From Thermoanaerobaculia bacterium (lineage in GTDB: Bacteria; Acidobacteriota; Thermoanaerobaculia; Gp7-AA8), in contig JADGNY010000059.1 of assembly GCA_017883235.1 (NCBI GenBank), positions 1-39,563 on the forward strand: DNA of 39,563 bases. The letters run 5' to 3'. Below the pieces are notes generated by a model. It saw only the letters and a list, made by a program, of their open reading frames with translations, did no database searches and had not been told where the DNA came from. Each line of letters begins with the position of its first letter. The first letter of the stretch is position 1. Position numbers and translations under genes: made by a program. Shown here one piece after another: positions 17,108 to 26,316 of the stretch.

Positions 17108-18010
17108 ATGAATTCGACCCCCGGGGAAAGCGTGCGCGGGTTGCCGCCGACCGTTGAAGAACTGCCCGCACCATTCGGTGACTCCGCCCTGCCGGAAGAG
17201 CCGCTCGTGGTCATCGAGCAGCGTCACTCATGGATCAGCATCGACGTCCCCGAGTTATGGCGGAGTCGCGAGCTGCTCTACTTCCTGATCTGGCGCGACA
17301 TCAAGATCCGTTACAAACAGACGGTGCTCGGCGCGGCATGGGCGCTTCTCCAGCCCGCTTTCATGATGCTCATCTTCACGCTCGTCTTCGGCCGGCTGCC
17401 CGGAGTCAGCGGAGGCATCCCCTACCCGCTCTTTGCGGTGGCGGGGCTCGTGCCTTGGACGTTTTTTGCCAACGCCGTCGCCAACAGCGGCAACAGCCTC
17501 GTCAACAACGTGCAACTGGTCACCAAGGTCTACTTCCCGCGCCTGCTCATGCCGGCGGCCGCCGTTCTCTCGGGGGTGGTCGATCTTGCCTTCGCCGCGC
17601 TCCTCCTCGGCGGGATGATGATCTATTACGGCGTCCGGCTGACGCCTCATATCCTGATGCTCCCTGTCCTCTTCGGATTGACCACTCTCTGCGCGATCAG
17701 CACGGGAATGTGGATGTCCGCGCTGAACGTCAAGTACCGCGACGTCCGGTTCGCCTTGCCGTTCATGATTCAGCTCTGGTTGTTCGCCTCTTCGGTGGTC
17801 GTGCCGTCAACCGTCATCCCTGCGCACCTTCGCTGGCTGCTGTACCTCAATCCGATGTCGGCGATCATCGAGGGATGCCGTGCCGCGCTGTTCTCGACGC
17901 CGTTCCACTGGCAGGCACTGGCCCTGGCCACGGCCATTACATTCGCGGCATTCGTTGTCGCGGCGCACGTTTTCAAGAAGACAGAGAGGGGATTCGCCGA
18001 CTTCATCTGA
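17108..18010 (+). CDS. wzm: Polysaccharide ABC exporter permease (Wzm/TagG type)
   Basis: A 300-residue inner-membrane subunit of an O-antigen/capsule/teichoic-acid-type exporter. A cytoplasmic N-terminal stretch of about 45 residues, Pro/Glu-rich, precedes the family hallmark LWRSRELLYFLIWRDIKIRY at about 48-67, followed by six hydrophobic segments. VTKVYFPRLLMPAA and MWMSALNVKYRDVRFALPF are typical ABC2_membrane motifs, and LNPMSAIIEGCRAALF is near the end. It is followed 34 bp later by its ATPase. The gene lies next to other glycan genes at 1-8303, but the toxin-antitoxin, VWA and other genes lie between, so co-regulation is uncertain. Confidence 0.92.
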   Translation: MNSTPGESVRGLPPTVEELPAPFGDSALPEEPLVVIEQRHSWISIDVPELWRSRELLYFLIWRDIKIRYKQTVLGAAWALLQPAFMMLIFTLVFGRLPGVSGGIPYPLFAVAGLVPWTFFANAVANSGNSLVNNVQLVTKVYFPRLLMPAAAVLSGVVDLAFAALLLGGMMIYYGVRLTPHILMLPVLFGLTTLCAISTGMWMSALNVKYRDVRFALPFMIQLWLFASSVVVPSTVIPAHLRWLLYLNPMSAIIEGCRAALFSTPFHWQALALATAITFAAFVVAAHVFKKTERGFADFI

Positions 18011-18044
18011 GCGCGGCTACGGCAAGCGCGGCAACGGCAAGACC

Positions 18045-19361
18045 ATGCGTCCCATCATCAATATCGAGAACGTCGGCAAGCAGTATCGCGTCCCGTCGAA
18101 GAGACGCGCGGCCTACGCCACGCTGCGCGAAGCGCTGGTCGGCGCCTTCAACACGTCGATGAAACGCCTGGCCGGCCGCGCGGAGATGAACGAGGAGGAG
18201 ACGTTCTGGGCGCTGCGGGGAATCAACCTCGACGTTTACCCCGGCGACCGCCTCGGAATCATCGGCTGCAACGGCGCCGGAAAATCCACTCTGTTGAAAA
18301 TCCTCTCCCGGATCACCGAACCGACCGAAGGCCGTACGCGCCTTTACGGCCGCGTGGGGAGTCTGCTCGAGGTGGGAACCGGCTTTCATGGTGAGCTGAC
18401 CGGCCGCGAGAATATTTATCTCAACGGCGCCATCCTCGGCATGAAGCACGCCGAGATCGAGCACAATTTCGAGGAGATCGTCGCCTTCGCCGAGATCGGC
18501 CGTTTTCTCGACACCCCCGTCAAACGCTTTTCGACCGGCATGTACATGCGGCTGGCCTTCGCCGTGGCCGCACATCTCCAGCCCGAGATTCTGATCGTCG
18601 ACGAAGTTCTGGCCGTCGGCGATGCCGCATTTCAGAAGAAATGCCTCGGCAAGATGAGCGAGGTGTCGCGCGACGGACGAACCGTGATCTTCGTCTCGCA
18701 CAACATGGCCGCCGTGCAGAACCTCTGCAGCCGCGTGGTCTGGCTCGCCGGAGGCCGGATCGTCCAGGAAGGCGATCCGAGCCGGGTCGTCAGCGATTAC
18801 CTCAGGACCACGCTGACCACGATGAGCCAGCAGACCTGGAACGATCCGTCGACAGCCCCCGGCAATGACCGCGTGCGCATACACCGCGCCGCGGTCCTCC
18901 CCGCGAACGGCATGCTGCAGGACCACGTCACCGTGCGCACGCCGCTCCGCGTCGAATTCGAATATTGGAACCTTCGGCCCGGCGCACAATTGAACCTGAG
19001 CGTCGTCGTGCGAACCGAAGAGGGGTCGCCGATCTTCAGCACCGCGTCGTTCCGCGAACCGGAGTGGCACGGCAAGCCGTTCCCCGCGGGACTGTTTCGA
19101 AGCTCCTTCGAGATTCCCGCCGACCTGCTCAATGACGGCGTGCACCGCGTGCAGCTCGACATACGGAGGAACGAGAGGGATCTCGTCTTCCACATGGACG
19201 ACATCCTGGTCTTTGACGTTCTCGACGCCGTGGAGGAACGGACGGCCTGGTTCGGAAAATGGATCGGCACGGTGCGCCCCCAATTGGAGTGGCAGACCGG
19301 CCTGATCGAGGATCCGTTGCGGCCGGACATCCCGATCCGCGACGTGATTTCGATGCTTTAA
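18045..19361 (+). CDS. wzt: Polysaccharide ABC exporter ATPase with C-terminal Wzt domain
   Basis: A 438-residue ATPase partner of the upstream permease. Residues about 1-250 are the nucleotide-binding domain: Walker A GCNGAGKS at 74-81, the family-specific variant signature FSTGMYMRLAF at about 162-172, and Walker B LIVDEVLAVGD (D186, E187). Residues about 280-430 form a beta-sandwich like the Wzt C-terminal carbohydrate-binding domain (VEFEYWNL, FRSSFEIPADLLNDGVHRVQ), which in E. coli O8/O9a recognises the modified chain end before export. This domain suggests chains are finished in the cytoplasm and capped, unlike Wzy-type assembly. ATG 18045 is chosen; the open frame extends into the permease gene upstream. 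Confidence 0.93.
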   Translation: MRPIINIENVGKQYRVPSKRRAAYATLREALVGAFNTSMKRLAGRAEMNEEETFWALRGINLDVYPGDRLGIIGCNGAGKSTLLKILSRITEPTEGRTRLYGRVGSLLEVGTGFHGELTGRENIYLNGAILGMKHAEIEHNFEEIVAFAEIGRFLDTPVKRFSTGMYMRLAFAVAAHLQPEILIVDEVLAVGDAAFQKKCLGKMSEVSRDGRTVIFVSHNMAAVQNLCSRVVWLAGGRIVQEGDPSRVVSDYLRTTLTTMSQQTWNDPSTAPGNDRVRIHRAAVLPANGMLQDHVTVRTPLRVEFEYWNLRPGAQLNLSVVVRTEEGSPIFSTASFREPEWHGKPFPAGLFRSSFEIPADLLNDGVHRVQLDIRRNERDLVFHMDDILVFDVLDAVEERTAWFGKWIGTVRPQLEWQTGLIEDPLRPDIPIRDVISML

Positions 19362-19484
19362 CAGCCATTGCGTCCTTCGCGGATGACGACCGTCACCCGG
19401 CGATGTGTTACTTGGGCTCGCAAATTATTCGGCGATGCAGTACTGTCCGTGCTCTTCGATCAGCAAGAAGTGGAGGATGCTCCT

Positions 19485-22430
19485 ATGGATATGCGCAGAG
19501 CTACGCTTGTATTTGCTCTATTGACGTTTCTCTCCGGCCAGGCCATCGCGCAGAAGCGCATCACGGACCTCAGCGGGCACGAAGTCCGAATCGGTCCCTC
19601 GACTCCCGCGAAAGCGGTCCGGCGCGTCATGACCACCAGCCTTCACCCCATCGCCAGCTCGATCGTCACCGTGAACGCGGGACCGGACATCGACGCCGCG
19701 AACAACGACTACCGCCGCATCCAGAACGCGCTGAACGCAGCGGCGGCCGGCGACACCATCATCCTCAACGGCACATTCGACTTCACGCAGCCGGCCGCCG
19801 CCGCGGCATGGGCGCTCGGCAATGACGGCATCGCCTCCACCGCCGATGACTACGAGGTCATTGCGCCCGGCGTAAACAACGTCACCCTGACCGCCAGCTC
19901 GCTCGGGAGCGCCACGATTCAGGGGCCGACCGATCTGGCCGCGGTCAACCTCGAGGCGTTCCTGGTCTTCGATGCTTCGATTTCGGGCGCCAGCCAGGGT
20001 TGGACGATCTCGAACCTGCGCATCCTCGATTTCGACCTCTCCATCGGTATGTTCGCGGTCGGCACGACCAACTACAACAACACCACCATCACGAACAACT
20101 TCATCCGCATCCCGAACGACCTCAATGCCACCGTCGCTCCGGCCGATGTGAATCAGAACATCGGCATTAACTTCAGCTTCGGGACGAACCAATCAATCAC
20201 CGGTAACAGTTTTCAGATCCCCGGCGACGGCGTCAGCGACACAGGCGCCGGTAACTTTTCCAGCAGCGTGGTCATGCAGTCGAACACCAGCGGCGGCAAT
20301 GTCTATGACGGCTTGAACATCGCCAATAACGTCACCCATACGCTCAACGCCCAGTCGGCAAACCCGCAGGTCACCCTCGGGATCTGGGAAAACGGCCACG
20401 CCCACACCAGCAACATCACCGTCACCAACAACAGCTTCCTCAACGATGCCGTCGGGAACAGTCCGTCGTTGAATCTCGAGCGCGGCTTCCGCGTGACTTC
20501 GCACTCGGGGGCGACCTCGACGGTGACCTACAGCGGCAACACCGTCAGCGGCGCCAACATCGGCTTCCAGTGGATTTCCGGCTCGAACTTCACCGGCAAC
20601 CTGCCCGTACGTTTGATCAGCAACACCATCACGAGCTCCGACACCGGTGTGCTTGTGCAGTCGAACGGCCTCGCCCATTTGGAAACGAATGTCATCACCG
20701 GCAGCGGCGCGGGCGGCGGTGTACACGTCGCCACCGGAAACCTCTCCGCATTCGGAGCGAACCCCAACGGCATCGACCACAGCTTCGTTACCGGCGGGTC
20801 GGCAGACGGCGTGCTCATCGACGCCACGGCCGGTACGATTGCTCCGCTTCTGTATAACGACCTGAGCAACAACACCGGTTTCGGACTGCACAACCTGAGT
20901 GCGGGGTCGGTCACCGCACTCACGAATTATTGGGGAAGCAATCTCGCCGCTTCCGTGGCTGCCGAAGTGAGCGGCCCCGCTACGTTCGATCCATGGCTCG
21001 CCAGCGGAACGGATGTCAGCGCCAGCATCGGCTTCCAGCCGTTCGTCTACGCCACCACCACCACAGCCGCAAACCTGACCACGTTCGCCGGCACCGCGGC
21101 AGCCGATACCGGCTCCATGCTTGCCACGAGCCCGGTGACGTTGACCATGGACGGCGATACCGGATTCGTTCCTCTGGCGGAGCTTCTCAAGGTAGACATC
21201 CAGCTCGGGGCCAGCGACGACGTCTTCACCCTCGGCCAGACCGGTATACCGACCACCCTCGACGGCGGCGCCGGCAACGACACATTGGTCGGTACGAACG
21301 TCGCCCAGACCTGGAACATCACCGGCGCGAACAGCGGCGATATCCCCGGCGCCACGAGTGCGTTCCAGAATGTCGAGTCGCTGCGCGGCGGCACAGCCGC
21401 GGACTCCTTCATCTTCGGCGCGGCCGGCAGCGTCGCCCTGGCGATCGACGGTAACCTCGGCGTCGATACACTCGACAACACCGCCATCCCCGCGCACAGC
21501 GTCACACCCACCGGCCCCGGCACGCTCGACGGCTTCATGGGAACCGCCAGCGGCGTCGGCACGACGTTCGACAACATCAACATCGTCGCCGCTCCCGCCG
21601 ACCTGGCCGTTCTCAAGACCGGACCGGCAAGCGCGAACGCAAGCACGGTCATCAGCTACACGATCACCGTCACGAACAACGGCCCGAATCCGGCCATCAA
21701 CGCCTCGTTGTCCGACACGATCCCAGCCGGAACGACCTTCGCCTCGCTCGTCGCCCCTGGCGGCTGGGGCTGCGTGACGCCTGCGGTTAACGGCACCGGA
21801 ACCGTCACCTGCACCCTGGGATCAATGGCCGTCGGCTCCGCGGGGTTCACGCTCAATGTGAACGGCCCCGCCGGCACGGCCACCGTCAGCAATACCGGCT
21901 CGGTGTCGTCTTCATCAACCGACGGGACGCCCGGCAACAACAGTTCGACCGCCAACACCAACGTCACCACGACCGCGAATCTCGCTATCACGAAGACGCC
22001 GCAGCCCGGCCCGTACGGAACCAGCAGCCCGCTCACCTATACGATCGTCGTCTCCAACGCCGGCCCCGGGGCGGCCGCGAACGTCGTCGTCACCGACATC
22101 CTCCCCGCCGGCACGACGTTCACCTCCGCGACGCCAACCCAGGGAAGCTGCAGCGGGACGACCACCGTCACTTGCAACCTCGGCACGATCGCCAACGCGG
22201 GCTCGGCGACGGTCAGCCTGACGGTCACGTCGCCGTCCACCGCCGGCACGGTGTCGAACACGGCAACCGTTGCCACATCGAGCACCGATCCGAATCTGGC
22301 CAACAACACGGCCACATCGACCATCACCACCGTCCCCGCGGCCAACATTCCGGCGACATCCCCGCGCGTGCTGCTGCTGCTCGCCATCGCCCTGGCCATG
22401 GCCGGCTTCCTCGTACAGCGTCTGAAGTAA
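19485..22430 (+). CDS. Secreted beta-helix/DUF11 protein with IPTL-CTERM-like tail
   Basis: A 981-residue surface or extracellular protein. A signal peptide (LVFALLTFLSGQAIAQ) is followed by a right-handed parallel beta-helix at about 60-500, rich in Asn ladders (NNTTITNNFIRI, ITVTNNSF). A single RTX-like nonapeptide GGAGNDTLVG lies near 592, and two DUF11 repeats start near 704 (ADLAVLKTG) and 830 (ANLAITKTP). The C-terminus is IPATSPRVLLLLAIA, then more hydrophobic residues and basic QRLK: the IPTL-CTERM layout (IP motif, membrane helix, basic end), whose processing enzyme is thought to be an exosortase. GGAGG at 19472-19476 supports ATG 19485; the upstream extension to 19368 lacks a signal peptide. 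Confidence 0.88.
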   Translation: MDMRRATLVFALLTFLSGQAIAQKRITDLSGHEVRIGPSTPAKAVRRVMTTSLHPIASSIVTVNAGPDIDAANNDYRRIQNALNAAAAGDTIILNGTFDFTQPAAAAAWALGNDGIASTADDYEVIAPGVNNVTLTASSLGSATIQGPTDLAAVNLEAFLVFDASISGASQGWTISNLRILDFDLSIGMFAVGTTNYNNTTITNNFIRIPNDLNATVAPADVNQNIGINFSFGTNQSITGNSFQIPGDGVSDTGAGNFSSSVVMQSNTSGGNVYDGLNIANNVTHTLNAQSANPQVTLGIWENGHAHTSNITVTNNSFLNDAVGNSPSLNLERGFRVTSHSGATSTVTYSGNTVSGANIGFQWISGSNFTGNLPVRLISNTITSSDTGVLVQSNGLAHLETNVITGSGAGGGVHVATGNLSAFGANPNGIDHSFVTGGSADGVLIDATAGTIAPLLYNDLSNNTGFGLHNLSAGSVTALTNYWGSNLAASVAAEVSGPATFDPWLASGTDVSASIGFQPFVYATTTTAANLTTFAGTAAADTGSMLATSPVTLTMDGDTGFVPLAELLKVDIQLGASDDVFTLGQTGIPTTLDGGAGNDTLVGTNVAQTWNITGANSGDIPGATSAFQNVESLRGGTAADSFIFGAAGSVALAIDGNLGVDTLDNTAIPAHSVTPTGPGTLDGFMGTASGVGTTFDNINIVAAPADLAVLKTGPASANASTVISYTITVTNNGPNPAINASLSDTIPAGTTFASLVAPGGWGCVTPAVNGTGTVTCTLGSMAVGSAGFTLNVNGPAGTATVSNTGSVSSSSTDGTPGNNSSTANTNVTTTANLAITKTPQPGPYGTSSPLTYTIVVSNAGPGAAANVVVTDILPAGTTFTSATPTQGSCSGTTTVTCNLGTIANAGSATVSLTVTSPSTAGTVSNTATVATSSTDPNLANNTATSTITTVPAANIPATSPRVLLLLAIALAMAGFLVQRLK

Positions 22431-22522
22431 CGAATTCCGCTCCGGAGTGCGGCGGCCAGCCCGCCGCACTCCCCTTCCCAACACCTCCCCTTCCCGCTAC
22501 TCTCCAGCGAACAGGAGATTCC

Positions 22523-24631
22523 ATGCGCACGATTGGCCGAATCCGTGTCAGCCTTGCCGTCATCGTCATGTCTGCATTGCCGAACATTCTCACCGCACAG
22601 CCGAAACCGCCGGTGACGGAGAAGAAACCTCACGTGACCAAGATCCACGGCGACACGCTGGTCGACAACTACTTCTGGCTGCGGGAGAAATCGAACCCTG
22701 ACGTCATCGCCCACCTCGAGGCGGAGAACGCCTACACGGCGGCGATGATGACCGGCACCGAGGCGCTGCAGCAAAAGCTCTACGACGAGATGCTCGGGCA
22801 CGTGAAACAGACCGACGTCAACGTCCCCTACCGGCTCGGCGAGTACTACTACTACTCGCGCACCGAGGAGGGAAAGCAATATCCGATCTACGCGCGAAAG
22901 AAAGGAAGCCTCGACACCGCGGAAGAGATCACCCTCGATCTCAATGAGCTGGCCAAAGGCCTCAAGTTCCTCTCGCTCGGCAGCTATCGCGTCAGCGATG
23001 ACGGCAACCTGCTGGCCTACTCCACCGACAGCACCGGCTATCGCCAGTACACGCTCTTCATCAAGGATCTGCGGACAGGCGCGCTTCTCCCCGAGAAAAT
23101 CGAGCGCGTCGACACGGTCATGTGGGCGACCGACAACAAGACCATCTTCTACGTCACCGAGGACAACGTCACCAAACGGGTCGACAGTTTCTACCGCCAC
23201 GTCCTCGGCACGCCGGCGTATGACCTCGTTTTCCATGAGCCCGACGAGCTCTATGACATCGGCGCCTTCCGTACGCGCGACAAAGCGTTCATCGTGGTCG
23301 AGTCAGGAAGCAAGACCACCTCGGAGGCTCGCTATCTTCCCGCCAACAAGCCGGACGAGGGGCTGCGCGTCGTCGTGCCGCGCAGGAACGATCATCGCTA
23401 CTTCCTCGATCATCGCGGCGACCGCTTCTACATCCGTACGAACGATCATGCGAAGAACTACCGGCTCGTGACGGCGCCCGACTCCGCTCCGGAGATGAAG
23501 AACTGGAAGGAGATCATCCCCGCGCGCGCCGAGGTCAAACTCGATGGTTTCGATCTCTTCAAGGACCATATGGCCGTCGTGGAGCTGAAGGGCGGCTCCC
23601 AGACCATCCGCATCGTCGATTTCACGACTGGCAAGTCGACGCCGATCGTGTTCCCGGAGCCTGTGTACTCCGTCTTTCTCGACACGAATCCCGAATACGA
23701 GACGACGGCGCTGCGCTATCGCTATCAATCACTGACCACGCCGAGCTCGGTCTTCGACTACGACATGGAGAAGCACGCCAGCACGTTGCAGAAGCGCTTC
23801 GAGGTGCCACATTACGACGCCTCGCAACTGGCCTCGGAGCGCATCTACGCCACGGCTTCCGACGGGACGAAGATCCCGATCTCCATCGTCTACAAGAAAC
23901 CGCTCGTCCGCGACGGCAAGCGTCCGATGCTGCTCTACGCGTACGGCTCCTACGGCTCACCGACCTGGCCGACGTTCAACTCCAACCGGCTGACTCTGCT
24001 CGATCGCGGCGTGATCTACGCCATCGCGCACATTCGAGGCGGCGGCGAGCTGGGCGAGCCGTGGCGGGAGGCCGGCCGGATGATGGCCAAGCGCAACACG
24101 TTCACCGATTTCATCGACGCGGCCGATAGCCTGGTCAAAGAGAAGTACACCGCCAGCGACCGGCTGGTGATTCAGGGCGGCAGCGCGGGCGGGCTGCTCA
24201 TGGGCGCCGTGGTCAACATGCGTCCGCAACTCTTCAAGGCGGTGGTGGCCCAGGTTCCCTTCGTCGACGTCATCAACACGATGCTCGACGCCAGCCTGCC
24301 GCTGACCACGAGCGAATATCTCGAGTGGGGCAATCCGAACATCAAGAAGGAGTACGACTACATCAAGACGTACTCCCCCTACGACAACATCGCCGCGAAG
24401 CAGTATCCGGCCATGCTGGTGAAGGTGTCGCTCAACGACAGCCAGGTGCCGTACTGGGAGGGAACGAAGTTCGTGGCCAAGCTCCGCGAGATGAAGACCG
24501 ACACGAACCCGCTGCTTCTCAAGGTCAACATGGGCGCAGGCCACGGCGGCTCCTCCGGCCGCTACGACGCGCTACGCGAGAATGCCGCCGATCAGGCGTT
24601 TATCCTGAAGCAGATGGGGATCAGCGAGTAG
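22523..24631 (+). CDS. S9A oligopeptidase (oligopeptidase B/prolyl oligopeptidase family), exported
   Basis: A 702-residue serine peptidase that cleaves short peptides, usually after basic residues (OpB) or Pro (POP). The N-terminal half is a beta-propeller starting at HGDTLVDNYFWLREKSNPD. The C-terminal alpha/beta-hydrolase domain has IAHIRGGGELGEPWREAGR, nucleophile Ser554 in GGSAGG, Asp639 in LNDSQVP and His674 in GAGHGG. The RGGGELG segment and the acidic neighbourhood resemble protease II (OpB) more than POP. Unlike cytoplasmic OpB, it begins with a probable signal peptide (VSLAVIVMSALPNILTAQ), suggesting periplasmic action. AGGAG five bases before ATG 22523 decides the start. Confidence 0.92.
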   Translation: MRTIGRIRVSLAVIVMSALPNILTAQPKPPVTEKKPHVTKIHGDTLVDNYFWLREKSNPDVIAHLEAENAYTAAMMTGTEALQQKLYDEMLGHVKQTDVNVPYRLGEYYYYSRTEEGKQYPIYARKKGSLDTAEEITLDLNELAKGLKFLSLGSYRVSDDGNLLAYSTDSTGYRQYTLFIKDLRTGALLPEKIERVDTVMWATDNKTIFYVTEDNVTKRVDSFYRHVLGTPAYDLVFHEPDELYDIGAFRTRDKAFIVVESGSKTTSEARYLPANKPDEGLRVVVPRRNDHRYFLDHRGDRFYIRTNDHAKNYRLVTAPDSAPEMKNWKEIIPARAEVKLDGFDLFKDHMAVVELKGGSQTIRIVDFTTGKSTPIVFPEPVYSVFLDTNPEYETTALRYRYQSLTTPSSVFDYDMEKHASTLQKRFEVPHYDASQLASERIYATASDGTKIPISIVYKKPLVRDGKRPMLLYAYGSYGSPTWPTFNSNRLTLLDRGVIYAIAHIRGGGELGEPWREAGRMMAKRNTFTDFIDAADSLVKEKYTASDRLVIQGGSAGGLLMGAVVNMRPQLFKAVVAQVPFVDVINTMLDASLPLTTSEYLEWGNPNIKKEYDYIKTYSPYDNIAAKQYPAMLVKVSLNDSQVPYWEGTKFVAKLREMKTDTNPLLLKVNMGAGHGGSSGRYDALRENAADQAFILKQMGISE

Positions 24632-24641
24632 AGTGTTCGTC

Positions 24642-26210
24642 ATGAAACCGTGGATCGTTGTCCTTGTGTCGCTCGGAATGGTCGCCGGAGCACAAGGCGC
24701 GACCTTCAACGTGACGAACACGAACGACAGCGGCGCAGGCTCGCTTCGCTGGGCGATCGAGCAGGCGAACAGCACGCCGGGGCCGGACACGATCAACACC
24801 GCGGCGATCAACACCTCGACGATTGTTCTGACGTCGGCGCTGCCGCCGATCACAGAGAGCGTTGCGATCACGGGTGGGGTGTTGACGATCGACGGCAGGA
24901 ACGCCGGCACAGCGGATGGGCTCGTGATCGCGGCTGACGACGTCTATGCCGACTACCTGACGATGACGAACTTCAGCGGCGACGGGATCGTCATCAAGGC
25001 CGATCATGCGGTTCTGTCCTGGATGACGTCGTCAGGAAACCGAAACGGTATCCGGATCGAAGGGCTCCGTGCCAGGATCGAGGGAGCCACAATTCTCTCG
25101 AATGCCGCGAATGGCATCTGGATCATGGCCTCGAGCGCCGCAAGCCAGATCGGCTCGCCGGCCTACGAATGCCATGCACTGTGTGGCCCGGTCCCCGACT
25201 TCGACGAGATTTCCGGCAATGGCGGCGCCGGGGTACGGATCGACGGGGACTTCAACACGGTCGATTCGGATTTTGTCGGCGTCAGAATTGACGGTCAGGC
25301 GCTGCCGAACGGCGGCGATGGCATCATCGTGAGCGGCGCCCACAACGTCGTGGTCAACTGCGCGGTCTCGAACAACGGTGGCTCCGGCATCAAGCTCCTT
25401 GCCCCGGCGCACGTGCAGAACAACCACGGCTCCTGCAACGCCGGTGGACTCATCGGCGGGTCGCTGATTGAGCCGCCTCAGATCGTGTTCGCGCGCGCCG
25501 ATCCCACGGCCGCCACCGTCAGCGGCTTTCTTCAGGGCGAACCGAACGCGGACTATAGAATTGAAGTCGATGCCGCATCGGCAACCTGTCCCGACACCGG
25601 CACGTCTCAGCTTGGCACGATCACGGTGACCACCAATGCAACCGGCCATGCCCAGTGGACAGGGACATTCGACTTGTTCGGTCAGGTCGGGAGCACCTTC
25701 ACGTACCGGCCCGTGAAGAGCGTAGCCGTAATCGCCACCCGAGGAGATACCGAGGTCTCGCGCCAGTCGGACCCTGTCACGGCGTTCGTCACGGGAGAGA
25801 CGTACGCTGATCTCAGGGTGCAGACAACCGCGCCGGCAGGGGCCATCTTCAACCAGATCGTGGACTTCGTTACCATCGCCACCAACGCCGGGCCTGCCGC
25901 GGTCGACGGCTTCATGGTGAAAATCCCCTACACTCCCGGCACAGTAGTCGTTTCCACTACCACCACTTCCGGTTACTGTGATCAGCTCCTGACCAAGGTC
26001 TGCTATGTCGGAGCGCTCGGCGTCGGCGAGGTGGCCACGATCCACGAGCGTGTGCGCGTTTCCGTCAGCAGCGGAACACTCCACCACGTCGCCACCGCGC
26101 TGCATTCCTCCAGAGGGGTCGAGAAGATCGACCCGAATCCGAGCAACGACTCGGCCACGGTCGACGTCGGGGTAGCGGGCGAAAATCGGCGCCGCGCGGC
26201 GGGGCACTGA
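24642..26210 (+). CDS. Secreted beta-helix protein with a C-terminal DUF11-like domain
   Basis: A 522-residue exported protein. The signal peptide is MKPWIVVLVSLGMVAGAQGA, followed directly by TFNVTNTNDSGAGSLRWAI, the opening of the CSLREA-type adhesin or repeat domain. Residues about 60-270 form beta-helix-like turns (NGIRIEG, GGDGIIVSGAHNVVVNCAVS). Near 390 comes a single DUF11-like domain (ADLRVQTTA, VTIATNAGPAAVDGF, HERVRVSV, NPSNDSATV). It ends in a basic ENRRRAAGH with no anchor or sorting helix, unlike its neighbour at 19485. A GTG at 24633 is an alternative start. It follows the oligopeptidase by 10 bp and may be co-transcribed. Confidence 0.8.
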   Translation: MKPWIVVLVSLGMVAGAQGATFNVTNTNDSGAGSLRWAIEQANSTPGPDTINTAAINTSTIVLTSALPPITESVAITGGVLTIDGRNAGTADGLVIAADDVYADYLTMTNFSGDGIVIKADHAVLSWMTSSGNRNGIRIEGLRARIEGATILSNAANGIWIMASSAASQIGSPAYECHALCGPVPDFDEISGNGGAGVRIDGDFNTVDSDFVGVRIDGQALPNGGDGIIVSGAHNVVVNCAVSNNGGSGIKLLAPAHVQNNHGSCNAGGLIGGSLIEPPQIVFARADPTAATVSGFLQGEPNADYRIEVDAASATCPDTGTSQLGTITVTTNATGHAQWTGTFDLFGQVGSTFTYRPVKSVAVIATRGDTEVSRQSDPVTAFVTGETYADLRVQTTAPAGAIFNQIVDFVTIATNAGPAAVDGFMVKIPYTPGTVVVSTTTTSGYCDQLLTKVCYVGALGVGEVATIHERVRVSVSSGTLHHVATALHSSRGVEKIDPNPSNDSATVDVGVAGENRRRAAGH

Positions 26211-26240
26211 ACATCGCGTTCGCAATCAGCGACCTGAAGA

Positions 26241-26307
26241 CTCACGCGGAGGCGCGGAGAAAGAAGTTTCTCGTCATCTCCTCCGCGTCTCCGCGTCTCC
26301 GCGTGAG
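26241..26307. terminator. 20-bp stem hairpin between convergent genes
   Basis: Arms 26241-26260 and 26288-26307 pair with one mismatch (CTCACGCGGAGGCGCGGAGA against its complement). The sequence belongs to the widespread CACGCGGAGACGCGGAGA-type repeat. It sits between the beta-helix gene and convergent sdhB and probably ends transcripts from both sides, though there is no long T tract. Confidence 0.6.
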
Positions 26308-26316
26308 CTCAATTCG

